Below are positions 17,331 through 25,134 of a stretch of DNA of 64,000 bases, in pieces; position 1 is the stretch's first letter; each line of letters opens with the position of its first letter. The position numbers and the translations under genes are program-made. Below the pieces are notes generated by a model, which ran no database searches, was not told the DNA's origin, and saw nothing but the letters and a program-made list of their open reading frames with translations. Origin of the DNA: Candidatus Stoquefichus sp. (GTDB lineage Bacteria; Bacillota_I; Bacilli_A; Erysipelotrichales; Coprobacillaceae); contig JAETUM010000001.1 in NCBI GenBank assembly GCA_021768625.1, positions 33,882-97,881 of the forward strand, in the 5' to 3' direction.

Positions 17331-18902
17331 TTATTCACCAACCCTTTCCATAATTTCTAATCCGTTAATCAAAATAAATTTTAATTGCTGATGATCAATA
17401 GCTATTATTTTTTGAACTATGACTTCAAATAAACTTTCATTAAATTCATCTGATATTTCACAATTATCAAATATAGACATCATTGTTTTTGTATTCTCTA
17501 TTTCTTTGCTAATATCATACATATCTATATATTGGTGATACTGTTTTCTCAGTTCATCTATCTGTGCCAACAACGCATGATTTAATTCTTCTATAAATTC
17601 TTCAGTATATATTTTTATCGAGTAGTGTATATCTATATTTTCAATCTTTTTATATAGAGCTTCCATTTGATTATGTAAATCAACAATCATATGTCTATCT
17701 GCTTCTTCATTGATATATGTCAAATCCTTTAAATAGTTTTTAAGGATATGGGAATTTGAAATAAGTTTATTAGATAATCTGATAAAAGATTGATAAACAT
17801 CATCCTCTAGATATCTTTTAAAAGAACATTTTGCTTTATCTTTGATATGTCCTGTACATGCATATGCAAAGTAGGATTCATTGTTATTTTTTTGTATTTT
17901 GACACGTTTTAATTTTGACCCACATTGATTGCATTCAATAATCCCAGATAATGGATATCTATTTTTATATTTATTGCTGTTACAATTACAAGACATCTGT
18001 TCTCTACGGATTTCAAAAATCATTTGTACTTTTTCAAAAATATCTTTACTTATATAAGGTTCATGATTGTCATGATAATGATACCTTGGTAATTGACCTC
18101 TATTTATTTTTGTTTGAAAAGTTGTTGTATCAGTATAAGTTTTCTGTAAAACAAGTTCTCCAGTATAAATAGGATTTTTAAGAACCTCTCTAAACCCACT
18201 TTCACACCAGTAGATGCCTTTATTACTTTTTACACCATGTTCATTTAAGTAATGAGCAATTTTAGCTGCACTCATTCCATTGATAAAAGAGTTAAAAATA
18301 TGATACACATATCTTTCATTTTCCTTATCTTTGACAATTTCTTTATTTTCTAATTTATACCCTAATGGAAGACATGAAGGTATAAATGTTCCTCTTTTCA
18401 TTCTTCTTCTAATAGACCATAAAGTATTTGTTGAAATATTTTCAGATTCACTTTGAGCTAAAGCAGATCGAACAGATAAATAATGCTCGTTTTTTAAAAA
18501 AAGAGTATGGATGTTTTCCTCTTCGAAAAATACATCTATACCCTTTTCTCTTAATTCTCTACATATTTTTAATGATGTCACTATATCTCTCGCAAATCTT
18601 GAAATTGATTTACATATAATCATATCAAACAATCCTCTATAAGCATCATCTATCATTTGATTAAATTCATCTCTATTTTTTGTCTTTCTGCCACTGACTC
18701 CTTTATCTGTATAAATTTCAACCAATCTCCAGTTTGGTTGAGAATCAATGAACGCTTTAAAGTAAGAAATCTGTGAGGCATAAGAATTTAATTGTTCCTT
18801 GCTTGACGAACTAACTCTACAGTATGCACAAACTCTAATAATCGCTTCTGATTGAATCAAAGGTAGCACTGTCGGTTCTATTATTCTTACTTCCATATTC
18901 AT
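17331..18902 (-). CDS. Large serine recombinase (first of three)
   Basis: A full-length large serine recombinase, 523 residues from the ATG at 18902. I prefer that start because AAAGGAG lies 4 bp upstream; an upstream start at 18935 has none. It has the resolvase domain RVCAYCRVSSSSKEQLNSYA with catalytic serine, DKGVSGRKTKNRDEFNQMI and SISRFARDIV. A recombinase domain (GFREVLKNPIYTGELVLQ), a zinc ribbon (IIECNQCGSKLKRVK) and a coiled coil follow. With the next two genes it forms a leftward operon. Such triplets replace the tyrosine integrase in some Tn1549-like elements. Confidence 0.9.
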   Translation of the reverse strand: MNMEVRIIEPTVLPLIQSEAIIRVCAYCRVSSSSKEQLNSYASQISYFKAFIDSQPNWRLVEIYTDKGVSGRKTKNRDEFNQMIDDAYRGLFDMIICKSISRFARDIVTSLKICRELREKGIDVFFEEENIHTLFLKNEHYLSVRSALAQSESENISTNTLWSIRRRMKRGTFIPSCLPLGYKLENKEIVKDKENERYVYHIFNSFINGMSAAKIAHYLNEHGVKSNKGIYWCESGFREVLKNPIYTGELVLQKTYTDTTTFQTKINRGQLPRYHYHDNHEPYISKDIFEKVQMIFEIRREQMSCNCNSNKYKNRYPLSGIIECNQCGSKLKRVKIQKNNNESYFAYACTGHIKDKAKCSFKRYLEDDVYQSFIRLSNKLISNSHILKNYLKDLTYINEEADRHMIVDLHNQMEALYKKIENIDIHYSIKIYTEEFIEELNHALLAQIDELRKQYHQYIDMYDISKEIENTKTMMSIFDNCEISDEFNESLFEVIVQKIIAIDHQQLKFILINGLEIMERVGE

Positions 18903-19012
18903 TAATCTCCTTTCTGTTAGCACATACATTACCACACTAATTTGTTAATTGCTAGTGAATTTCTAAAGACAGTTGCAGTTATTTTTGACAGTTGTTTTAT
19001 AATTTCTAAAAA

Positions 19013-19053
19013 TCAAAAAAGAGTTATTCAATTGCATCATTTTGAATAACTCT
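19013..19053 (-). terminator. Terminator after the toxin-antitoxin pair
   Basis: On the minus strand a perfect 11-bp stem (AGAGTTATTCA/TGAATAACTCT, 19020-19030 with 19043-19053) is followed by a T-run. It lies just after the ParE stop and separates the pair from the recombinase operon. Confidence 0.85.
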
Positions 19054-19056
19054 AAA

Positions 19057-19368
19057 TTAAAATTGACTCTTATAATTTTCTAAATCATGGAAAACTCCTA
19101 GGATGTAGATATTAGTCTCTTTAATCAAATAAATAACAAGATAATTCATATCTGGTATAACTGCAATTCTGTATTTCTTATAACGAAGATAGTTATCTTG
19201 ACTATATGGAAACTCGTAAGGATTATTTTCTATCCTTCCATATATCTCTTCAATGTTATCAAGTAAATGAATTGCTGCACTCCTATTATGAAGTGTATTT
19301 AAAAGATAATCTATAATATTCTCTAGAAGTTCTTCCGCTCTTTCAGTAATAATAAGATTATAAATCAT
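19057..19368 (-). CDS. RelE/ParE-family toxin
   Basis: A 103-residue toxin of the RelE/ParE fold. It has YNLIITERAEELLENIIDYL at the start, the family turn NPYEFPYSQDNYLRYKKYRIAVIPDMNY and the final strand NIYILGVFHDLENY. It overlaps the antitoxin gene by 11 bp, the usual coupling. The target (ribosome-bound mRNA for RelE or gyrase for ParE) cannot be told from sequence. In an ICE it would favour retention of the element. Confidence 0.9.
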   Translation of the reverse strand: MIYNLIITERAEELLENIIDYLLNTLHNRSAAIHLLDNIEEIYGRIENNPYEFPYSQDNYLRYKKYRIAVIPDMNYLVIYLIKETNIYILGVFHDLENYKSQF

Positions 19369-19618
19369 ACTTTTCCCTTAATGAAGATAACGATGTTCTT
19401 GCATCCTTAACATTTCCTTCTTCAATCTGTTTTTCAGAAATTTCAAGTTCCTTATATAAATTAATTTTTTTTATTAGTTTCTCATAATTTTCCATACTCA
19501 TAATAACCATATCACCATACCCATTCTTTGTAATATAAATTGGATCAGATGACTTATGACATAATTCAGATATCTCAGCAGTATTTTTTAAATCTTTAAT
19601 TGGAATAATTTGTGGCAT
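19358..19618 (-). CDS. Phd/YefM-family antitoxin
   Basis: An 86-residue antitoxin. The N-terminal Phd/YefM domain shows PIKDLKNTAEISELCHKSSDPIYITKNGYGDMVIMSMENYEKL; the charged C-terminus would wrap the toxin. CACCTCC on the plus strand gives a strong GGAGGTG site before the ATG. It is first in the operon and should autoregulate with the toxin. Confidence 0.9.
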   Translation of the reverse strand: MPQIIPIKDLKNTAEISELCHKSSDPIYITKNGYGDMVIMSMENYEKLIKKINLYKELEISEKQIEEGNVKDARTSLSSLREKYDL

Positions 19619-19772
19619 ATCAACACCTCCTATGGATTTATTATACCATAATTATACCACAAAAGATATATCACATCATAAAATCATCAATGTTATCCAT
19701 TAAAGCTATAAATATTCTTATATATGATTTATACTCTCTTTTTAGCAATCAACATTAGATCAAAAAACAATT

Positions 19773-20495
19773 TTAATTAAGTATCATTCCTTGAAGTTTT
19801 AATGATTGATTATTTGCTATATCATATTCTTCCATAAAACTAACTTCTATACTATCATTTTCTTGAAACCTGCATAGATACTGTTGCATTGGCATGGTCA
19901 TAAGCTCATCATCATAGACAATGATTTTATTAACATCTGAATCCTTTATACAAAAATCAATATGCTTGCTCATCCTTGAATCAAATGCAGTCATCTCAAT
20001 GATACAAACCTTTTTACTTTCCTCAGACAATCTCTTTACAAAATCCATAAATTCATCTCTTGATGAATCATTCGTTATAATCGCAATCCTGTCTTTTCTT
20101 TCTTTGAATGTTTCTTCAATAGCATAATGAACAGCTTCTTTCAGTTCTTCCAACATATCATCATCTATCATTCTATTAAAGTCTGAAAAACTTATAAGCA
20201 TTTTAGAATTAACAACACTTATTCCTTTATCTTCAAACATTTTTATGAATCGACCATCATGATAAGCATTTGCGACAATGAAATCTACATCATCAGCTAT
20301 AATGATTTCTGGATTGACTTTCATAACTGCATCAACGATCTGTTCAGGTGCTATAAATAACATAACAGGTGGATAATGCATTTCTCCACTTATATTCAAG
20401 TTATTCTCTTTTGCATATTTCATATATTTTTCTTCACCCTCACCATTTAATATTGTTTGAGTTCCTGATGTTAAAACCAATGTTCTTTTGTTCAT
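19773..20495 (-). CDS. Unknown ICE protein, 240 residues
   Basis: I do not recognise this family. The start at 20495 (MNKRTLVLTSGTQTILNGEG) is chosen because AGGA lies at a suitable distance; a frame opening at 20573 has no site. It is soluble and acidic. Alternating strands and helices (PEIIIADDVDFIVANAY, DRIAIITNDSSRDEFMDFV, VNKIIVYDDELM) suggest a Rossmann-like fold. It lies between the toxin-antitoxin pair and a GC-richer, possibly structured region at 20640-20760 that may be its 5' leader. A regulatory or AAA-related accessory role of the ICE is only a guess. Confidence 0.6.
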   Translation of the reverse strand: MNKRTLVLTSGTQTILNGEGEEKYMKYAKENNLNISGEMHYPPVMLFIAPEQIVDAVMKVNPEIIIADDVDFIVANAYHDGRFIKMFEDKGISVVNSKMLISFSDFNRMIDDDMLEELKEAVHYAIEETFKERKDRIAIITNDSSRDEFMDFVKRLSEESKKVCIIEMTAFDSRMSKHIDFCIKDSDVNKIIVYDDELMTMPMQQYLCRFQENDSIEVSFMEEYDIANNQSLKLQGMILN

Positions 20496-20639
20496 AATTT
20501 TCCTTCTTCCCTGTACTATTTTTCTTATTAGTACATTGATGACACTTAGCATCATTTCAACACTAAGTGCCACTATCTAATAATAAGAAACTATGTCCAT
20601 TTTATGAATTTATTTAAATTAAGCTATAACGTAGCCACC

Positions 20640-20760
20640 TAGAAATACAAATGGTCTTGCGACACCATACGAATTTCACGTCCCCTCGCCAAAGAGGCAC
20701 CCATGACAGAGTGAAGTAGCATTATCCCCAATTCTCGCTTGGCAGTTATTCTTCACGAAT
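20640..20760 (-). ncRNA. Candidate structured RNA or leader
   Basis: A ~120-bp island clearly richer in G+C than its surroundings, with no ORF. Read leftward it can form several helices: GTGAAG/CTTCAC enclosing CCAA...TTGG, then CCTC/GAGG around a 6-nt loop, then ATGGT/ACCAT with loop gtcgcaag. It ends about 145 bp before the start of the unknown gene at 20495, so it could be a leader. The sequence looks like a conserved element seen in other gut mobile elements, but I cannot name it. Confidence 0.35.
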
Positions 20761-20896
20761 AATTTATGTTCTAATATTTTCTCGCTCCATCAAAAAAGTA
20801 AGAGATTCTTTTTTTGATATCATGGCGTATCAAACAATGTGCTTGGTTCATTGGTTAAAGTCTTTGCATTTCCCTATTCAGTTTTCAATGATCTAT

Positions 20897-20924
20897 TGAG
20901 GGGAGATTGTTAAAACTCCTCTCA
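20897..20924. terminator. Hairpin in the 20.5-21.2 kb gap
   Basis: TGAGGGGAG and CTCCTCTCA pair with one G-T across a 10-nt loop. No strong T-run follows on either strand, so a terminator role is uncertain. The rest of the 20500-21250 gap holds the candidate RNA and AT-rich sequence with no gene. Confidence 0.35.
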
Positions 20925-21252
20925 CCCCTTTACTTAAAACGTTTTGACATTTTGTACCAAAAAAAGTAAAAAAACAAAAGTTTACACTCTTGTTCATAAT
21001 TTAAATTTATTTATTCTTTGTTTCCGTTTCCTCCTACATAATGTATAAGAACTATTAAAATTATTTTTAAATCAATTTACCAGTACAGCACTTATTAATA
21101 TAGCATCTTTTCAATATATTAATCTTGATTTAAAAATTAAAAACTATTTATTAATAACATTATAAACGATATCAAAAAGAATTATTAATAATGTCATTAT
21201 ACTCAACTTCATATTTTAAAAAATTATAAATGATTAAAACAGAGTTTTTCTT

Positions 21253-21705
21253 TTACAAATTTGAATTTATTTTATTCTTTAACTTTTTTAATATTTTTTT
21301 CTTTCTATTCTGTAAAGTCATAACTGGATTGCCTAATTCCTTTGATAATTCTCTTAAGGTTTTCCCATCAATATACAAACCTTTAATTAACATTTGTTCT
21401 TCATATGTCAAATTTTTAATTTCATCTAATATTTGTGAAATAATAACTTCTTTATTATAATCAACATTCTTTCCAATAATATCTAGTAATGTATGTCCTT
21501 TATTATTGGTATAATCATAACTTATCAAATTAGCTTTGATGTCTTTTTTTATATCCCTGTTCATTTTTAAATAACTACAAAAACATACAGAATAAATTTC
21601 TTTATTTACTTCTATCAATCCTCTATCTGTATTAAAGTAATAGTGTTTCATTCCTAACTCATCTATCTTAATCCAAAAATAATCTTTTTTATAATCATTC
21701 TTCAT
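21253..21705 (-). CDS. Sigma-70-like regulator of the ICE
   Basis: A 150-residue protein whose C-terminal third is a sigma region 4-type helix-turn-helix: LTYEEQMLIKGLYIDGKTLRELSKELGNPVMTLQNRKKKILKKLK. The N-terminal part (FWIKIDELGMKHYYFNTDRG...) matches no sigma region 2 that I can see. Small sigma-like proteins of this layout occur in Tn916-type elements and control excision or transfer genes. It stands alone, at the edge between the integration module and the lanthipeptide cargo. The DNA-binding assignment is firm; the promoter targets are unknown. Confidence 0.75.
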   Translation of the reverse strand: MKNDYKKDYFWIKIDELGMKHYYFNTDRGLIEVNKEIYSVCFCSYLKMNRDIKKDIKANLISYDYTNNKGHTLLDIIGKNVDYNKEVIISQILDEIKNLTYEEQMLIKGLYIDGKTLRELSKELGNPVMTLQNRKKKILKKLKNKINSNL

Positions 21706-21884
21706 TTTACTTTTCCTCCTACTTCATTGAAATTTTGATTATTTAAATTTCATAAAATGGAGGTGATCTATTTTTACTCATTAAAAAACTCCGCAAATTA
21801 TATTTGGACAGGCTTTTTTTAGTTATCCCAATCCAAATAAATGTTTTAATATTTTTCATAGGACGTTTTTAATATTTTATTTAA

Positions 21885-21917
21885 TAAAAAAAAGCATCTG
21901 ATTTTAGATGATCAGAT
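21885..21917 (-). terminator. Leftward terminator
   Basis: On the minus strand ATCTGA and TCAGAT (21912-21917 with 21896-21901) enclose a 10-nt loop and are followed by a run of eight T. It would stop read-through from the lanthipeptide operon into the sigma-like gene. Confidence 0.7.
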
Positions 21918-22447
21918 TTAGAAAATTAAATATTTTATATGATTTCATGTCACTTAAATTATATTTTAATTTACTCCCTTGCTTATAAACAAATTTTTTT
22001 GTTTTTTTCAATTCTAGAACAAATAATAACTCATCTTGTATAATATTAGAAAAATATCTTTATATCTTTTTTATATATCTTAATTCTTGTTAGCAACATA
22101 TAATATTTATGACAAAAATTCATTGATTTAAAATTTATAAATTTAATAATATATTGTCATTTTGATTAATAAGATACGAATCTAACATTAAAATATTCTC
22201 TTTTTCTTTTAAACAATTCTATTTCATGTTTAATCTAAGTTGATTTCTATATGAAATAAAACAGACACCATAATTCTTCTTGTAAAACTCCATTATATTT
22301 CCTGTATTATTGCAAAATAAGATTTTTTCATTAGTTTATATACATTAAAAATTACAAAATATTTCTTTTATAATTTTTTCATTTACTCGTTTTTATTTTT
22401 TTAATTAAGTTTCATCCAAGATAAATTTTTTTACTCATTATTTTGAT

Positions 22448-22502
22448 AAAAAAAAGACAAGCATTTTAAAAGATAAAAATCTTATCCTCATTAAATACTT
22501 GT
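22448..22502 (-). terminator. Terminator of the lanthipeptide biosynthesis operon
   Basis: On the minus strand ACAAGTATTT pairs with AAATGCTTGT (22493-22502 with 22457-22466, one G-T), with an inner AAGAT/ATCTT stem, and is followed by a T-run. It lies about 100 bp after the last gene of the operon. Confidence 0.75.
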
Positions 22503-22598
22503 TTCATTTCTTTTAATCAATTGTATTACCTTTTTAAATATTTTTACTTCAATTCAAATATTCTCTGTAATTTAAAAAAGATGTATCTTAAATCATAA

Positions 22599-23021
22599 TT
22601 ACTTATTTCTTCTTTTTAATTCAGCATTATCCAAAATATTCCAAATCAAATTTTCCGTATTTATTATATCATCTATAATATGATATTCATCTTTAAAGAC
22701 AATACTATTCTTTTTAAGAACTATCATAGCTTCCTTAAAAATATCTCTTGTAATATTATTAGAAGTACCATCAAATTGTATTTTTTCTTTGTTTTTTAAT
22801 TCTATAACAAAAATCACAAAATGTTGATTTTGTCCCGCTGCTAAAGGAACATTGTTCCAACCAACTTTTATATATTCTATATCTTCAAATTTTACTTGAG
22901 TATTATTTATTTTTTTTTGCATTTTATCTACAAAACTTTGTGGATGATAAATAATAATTTCTTTATTTTCATCATCTACTGCCCAACCAGATTTTTTACT
23001 ACCTAATAAAATTTTTTTCAT
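22599..23021 (-). CDS. Unknown 140-residue protein of the lanthipeptide operon
   Basis: Not recognised. It is soluble, beta-rich at the start (KKILLGSKKSGWAVDDENKEIIIYHP) and helical at the end. The central segment (VKFEDIEYIKVGWNNVPLAAGQNQHFVIFVIELKNKEKIQFDG) has the look of a small PH-like barrel. Its start overlaps the reductase stop by 4 bp, so it is the last gene of the operon. An immunity or accessory role is possible from position only. Confidence 0.55.
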   Translation of the reverse strand: MKKILLGSKKSGWAVDDENKEIIIYHPQSFVDKMQKKINNTQVKFEDIEYIKVGWNNVPLAAGQNQHFVIFVIELKNKEKIQFDGTSNNITRDIFKEAMIVLKKNSIVFKDEYHIIDDIINTENLIWNILDNAELKRRNK

Positions 23022-23743
23022 TTCATTTTCTCCTTTTTTTCTATTTTGTATTTTAATACTTCTTCGATGTTATTATAACATAAATAATTATTTACCCAAT
23101 ATTTTAGCTCATTATCATCAATATCCAAATCCTTATATGGTGTAAAATGATTATGATAATATTTAAATACTTGATTTAATAATTGTGGTATTTCAAAATT
23201 ATTATTTATATATAAATCAACGAAAGTTTGAATTTTTGAAATATCATCATCTTTTAATATTTTCTCTTTATCAAAATATCCAATTTTTAAATCTAATGAT
23301 ATTCCTAAATAACTAAAAATCATTTCCATATATCCTTCTACCATTTCCTTTCCTGATAAAGAAGTAGAAGTAAATAAAATTCCATGCTTTCCTATAAAAG
23401 GCATAAGATGCATTAAGTATGCAATTCTATCTAATAGTGACTTTAAATCACCAGGTACATTATTAATATAAACTGGAACACAAAAAATAATTATATCTGA
23501 ATCACTTATATCTTGGATAAACAGTTCTTGATCATCATGAAATATACATTTCCCATTTCTAAAACAACTTTGACACCCACTACAATTCCTTATATTATAG
23601 TCTTCAATATATTTGATTGTCTTATTTATCTTCTCTCCTTTTTTTAAAAAATTTTTTTCTATTTCAGTGTTAATTAACTCAGCAAAGTGATTACTCACCC
23701 CTCTTTTGCGTCTACTAGCAATTAAAGTATATATATTTATCAT
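23018..23743 (-). CDS. Flavodoxin-fold NAD(P)H-dependent FMN reductase
   Basis: A 241-residue protein of the FMN reductase/iron-sulfur flavoprotein group. The flavin phosphate loop is near the start (IASRRKRGVSNHFAELI). A cysteine cluster NCSGCQSCFRNGKC follows, then the flavodoxin strand DIIIFCVPVYINNVPGDLKSLLDRIAYL. It lies between the precursor gene and the last operon gene. In such a cluster it could modify the peptide redox-wise, for example by reducing dehydro residues as LanJ enzymes do. It does not belong visibly to a described LanJ family, so this is inference. Confidence 0.75.
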   Translation of the reverse strand: MINIYTLIASRRKRGVSNHFAELINTEIEKNFLKKGEKINKTIKYIEDYNIRNCSGCQSCFRNGKCIFHDDQELFIQDISDSDIIIFCVPVYINNVPGDLKSLLDRIAYLMHLMPFIGKHGILFTSTSLSGKEMVEGYMEMIFSYLGISLDLKIGYFDKEKILKDDDISKIQTFVDLYINNNFEIPQLLNQVFKYYHNHFTPYKDLDIDDNELKYWVNNYLCYNNIEEVLKYKIEKKEKMK

Positions 23744-23763
23744 TATTTCTCCTTTTTAATTAT

Positions 23764-23794
23764 AGCATTGCTTACCATATAGATAAGCAATGCT
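23764..23794 (-). terminator. Hairpin attenuator after the precursor gene
   Basis: A perfect 11-bp stem (AGCATTGCTTA/TAAGCAATGCT, 23764-23774 with 23784-23794) begins 6 bp after the lanA stop. No T-run follows on the minus strand, so it probably stabilises the precursor mRNA or stops transcription only partly, as is common between lanA and downstream genes. Confidence 0.65.
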
Positions 23795-23799
23795 GAAAT

Positions 23800-23991
23800 T
23801 TAACAATCACTACTTTCAGTATAATTTGAACCTGTAGTGATTTGGGATGTAGCAGTTAATAAACTTACTGTTGCTTCTATACAAGGAGCAGATGAAGTTG
23901 TAACTGTTGTAAGACTTGCAGGTGATGCACCATCATCATTACCTTTGTCCCCTACTAAATCCAAATCAAAATCTTTTAATTTTTCAGACAT
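23800..23991 (-). CDS. lanA: Class I lanthipeptide precursor (first, intact)
   Basis: A 63-residue precursor. The leader starts MSEKLKDFDLDLVGDKG and contains the FDLDL box (residues 8-12) that class I dehydratases bind. The core, from about residue 21 on, is dominated by Ser/Thr (SLTTVTTSSAP, TATSQITTGSNYTESS). It has only two cysteines, Cys37 and the final Cys63, so at most two thioether rings can form among nearly twenty hydroxyl residues. That is unlike nisin or gallidermin. AAAGGAGGG precedes the ATG. It follows lanC by 51 bp and is followed by a hairpin. No known lantibiotic core is recognised. Confidence 0.82.
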   Translation of the reverse strand: MSEKLKDFDLDLVGDKGNDDGASPASLTTVTTSSAPCIEATVSLLTATSQITTGSNYTESSDC

Positions 23992-24042
23992 ATTTACCCT
24001 CCTTTCTTTTGATTTTATATCTAAACAATTTTTTCAAACTGT

Positions 24043-25134
24043 CTAAATCATATAATATCTATAAAAAAGTCTCTTACCCTCTTCATTAAGAATTTCTATA
24101 ATTTTTTCATTTAATATTCCATTGATTATAGAAATTTCTTTCACACTAACTTCTGACAGAAAATCTTTATTTATAAATTTATTATTCAATGAATTTATAA
24201 ATTTGTCTTTTACTTCTTCACTTATCATTTTATATTCGAACAAATTCATTATCATTTTTTTACATCCAAAATATCCTGAACACACATTTTTTTTGGTAAT
24301 ACTATATTTTTTGTAATTCACTATTTTAAAGATTTTAATTATTTCATTATTAAAATTTTTATTTAAAAACCATTTTAAAATACTATAGACATACAAATAT
24401 CCAAAAATACCATTGCCCCAACTTAACTCATCAGATGATATTCCATATATAATTTTTTTATGCTTTATTTTTTGATAAAATTTATTTAAATAATATTTTT
24501 TTTCATCACTAGTTAGATAACTTGTTTGAACAATATACAACAATATACCAGAAATACCATGTGCTATCCCTAAAGGAACTTTATCAAAGTCTTTTTTTTC
24601 ACTCATTGTTTCACACATTTGTAATAATACTTTTCTCAATACTATATTATCTTCTCCAATTAATTCCATATAATTCAAAATACCTATCAAACCATTAAAG
24701 TAGTCAATATAAGTTTTAAATAATGTAAAATTATTTTTTATATTTAATACGATTTGATTGTTTTCTATTAATTTAAAGTAATTTAAAATGTATTTATTTA
24801 GTTCATTAAACATTTTTTCATATCTATTAGTTAATTTTCCTAAAATGTATAACATATAACCCACTCCTGCAAATCCATATCCAAGACCTACAGTGTTTTT
24901 TTCTTCTTTTATAAAGTTCTTTATTTCTAATATAAAATAATCAATACATTCTTTATTTTCAAAATAATACATTTTTCCTTTATCTGTATATAATGCTAAA
25001 TATGATATATAAATTATTAAGTCCCTATATGCCATATATTTTTCGTATTTGTTAAATAGTTTTAATTTTACAATCTGTCCTTCTAAATTTAATATTAGTC
25101 CAGTTTCATCTTCTTTTAAAATTAACTTGCTCAT
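24043..25134 (-). CDS. lanC: LanC-like cyclase with altered zinc site
   Basis: A 363-residue LanC-fold protein made of the usual alpha-toroid repeats (GYGFAGVGYMLYIL, YFNGLIGILNYM, LGIAHGISGILLYI, SWGNGIFGYLYVYS, VCSGYFGCKKMI). The catalytic-site His is kept (His192 in IAHG). Zinc ligands seen in NisC are not: the WCYG cysteine is replaced by Gly240 in WGNG, and the CHG histidine by Ser286 in CSG; only Cys285 remains. Normal zinc-activated thioether formation is therefore doubtful. It may be a chaperone-like or differently working cyclase. It overlaps the glycosyltransferase stop by 4 bp. Confidence 0.85.
   Translation of the reverse strand: MSKLILKEDETGLILNLEGQIVKLKLFNKYEKYMAYRDLIIYISYLALYTDKGKMYYFENKECIDYFILEIKNFIKEEKNTVGLGYGFAGVGYMLYILGKLTNRYEKMFNELNKYILNYFKLIENNQIVLNIKNNFTLFKTYIDYFNGLIGILNYMELIGEDNIVLRKVLLQMCETMSEKKDFDKVPLGIAHGISGILLYIVQTSYLTSDEKKYYLNKFYQKIKHKKIIYGISSDELSWGNGIFGYLYVYSILKWFLNKNFNNEIIKIFKIVNYKKYSITKKNVCSGYFGCKKMIMNLFEYKMISEEVKDKFINSLNNKFINKDFLSEVSVKEISIINGILNEKIIEILNEEGKRLFYRYYMI

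Larger units (their letters stand above)
21706..22598. other. Gene-free AT-rich gap with two terminators
   Basis: About 890 bp of extremely AT-rich DNA between the sigma-like gene and the lanthipeptide operon. I found two leftward terminators (listed) and no ORF with a convincing ribosome-binding site. A GGAGGTGATC at about 21761 opens only a ~21-codon frame, which I do not call a gene. Confidence 0.5.

Noticed and set aside
20640..20760. T-box riboswitch or group II intron
   Set aside because: AGGTGGCTACG resembles the T-box core only loosely, with no terminator or specifier; no domain V-like intron sequence. Kept only as an unnamed RNA candidate.
21758..21830. Short frame after GGAGGTGATC (about 21 codons)
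   Set aside because: A ribosome-like site exists, but the frame is tiny, ends in a T-run and has no neighbour suggesting coupling.
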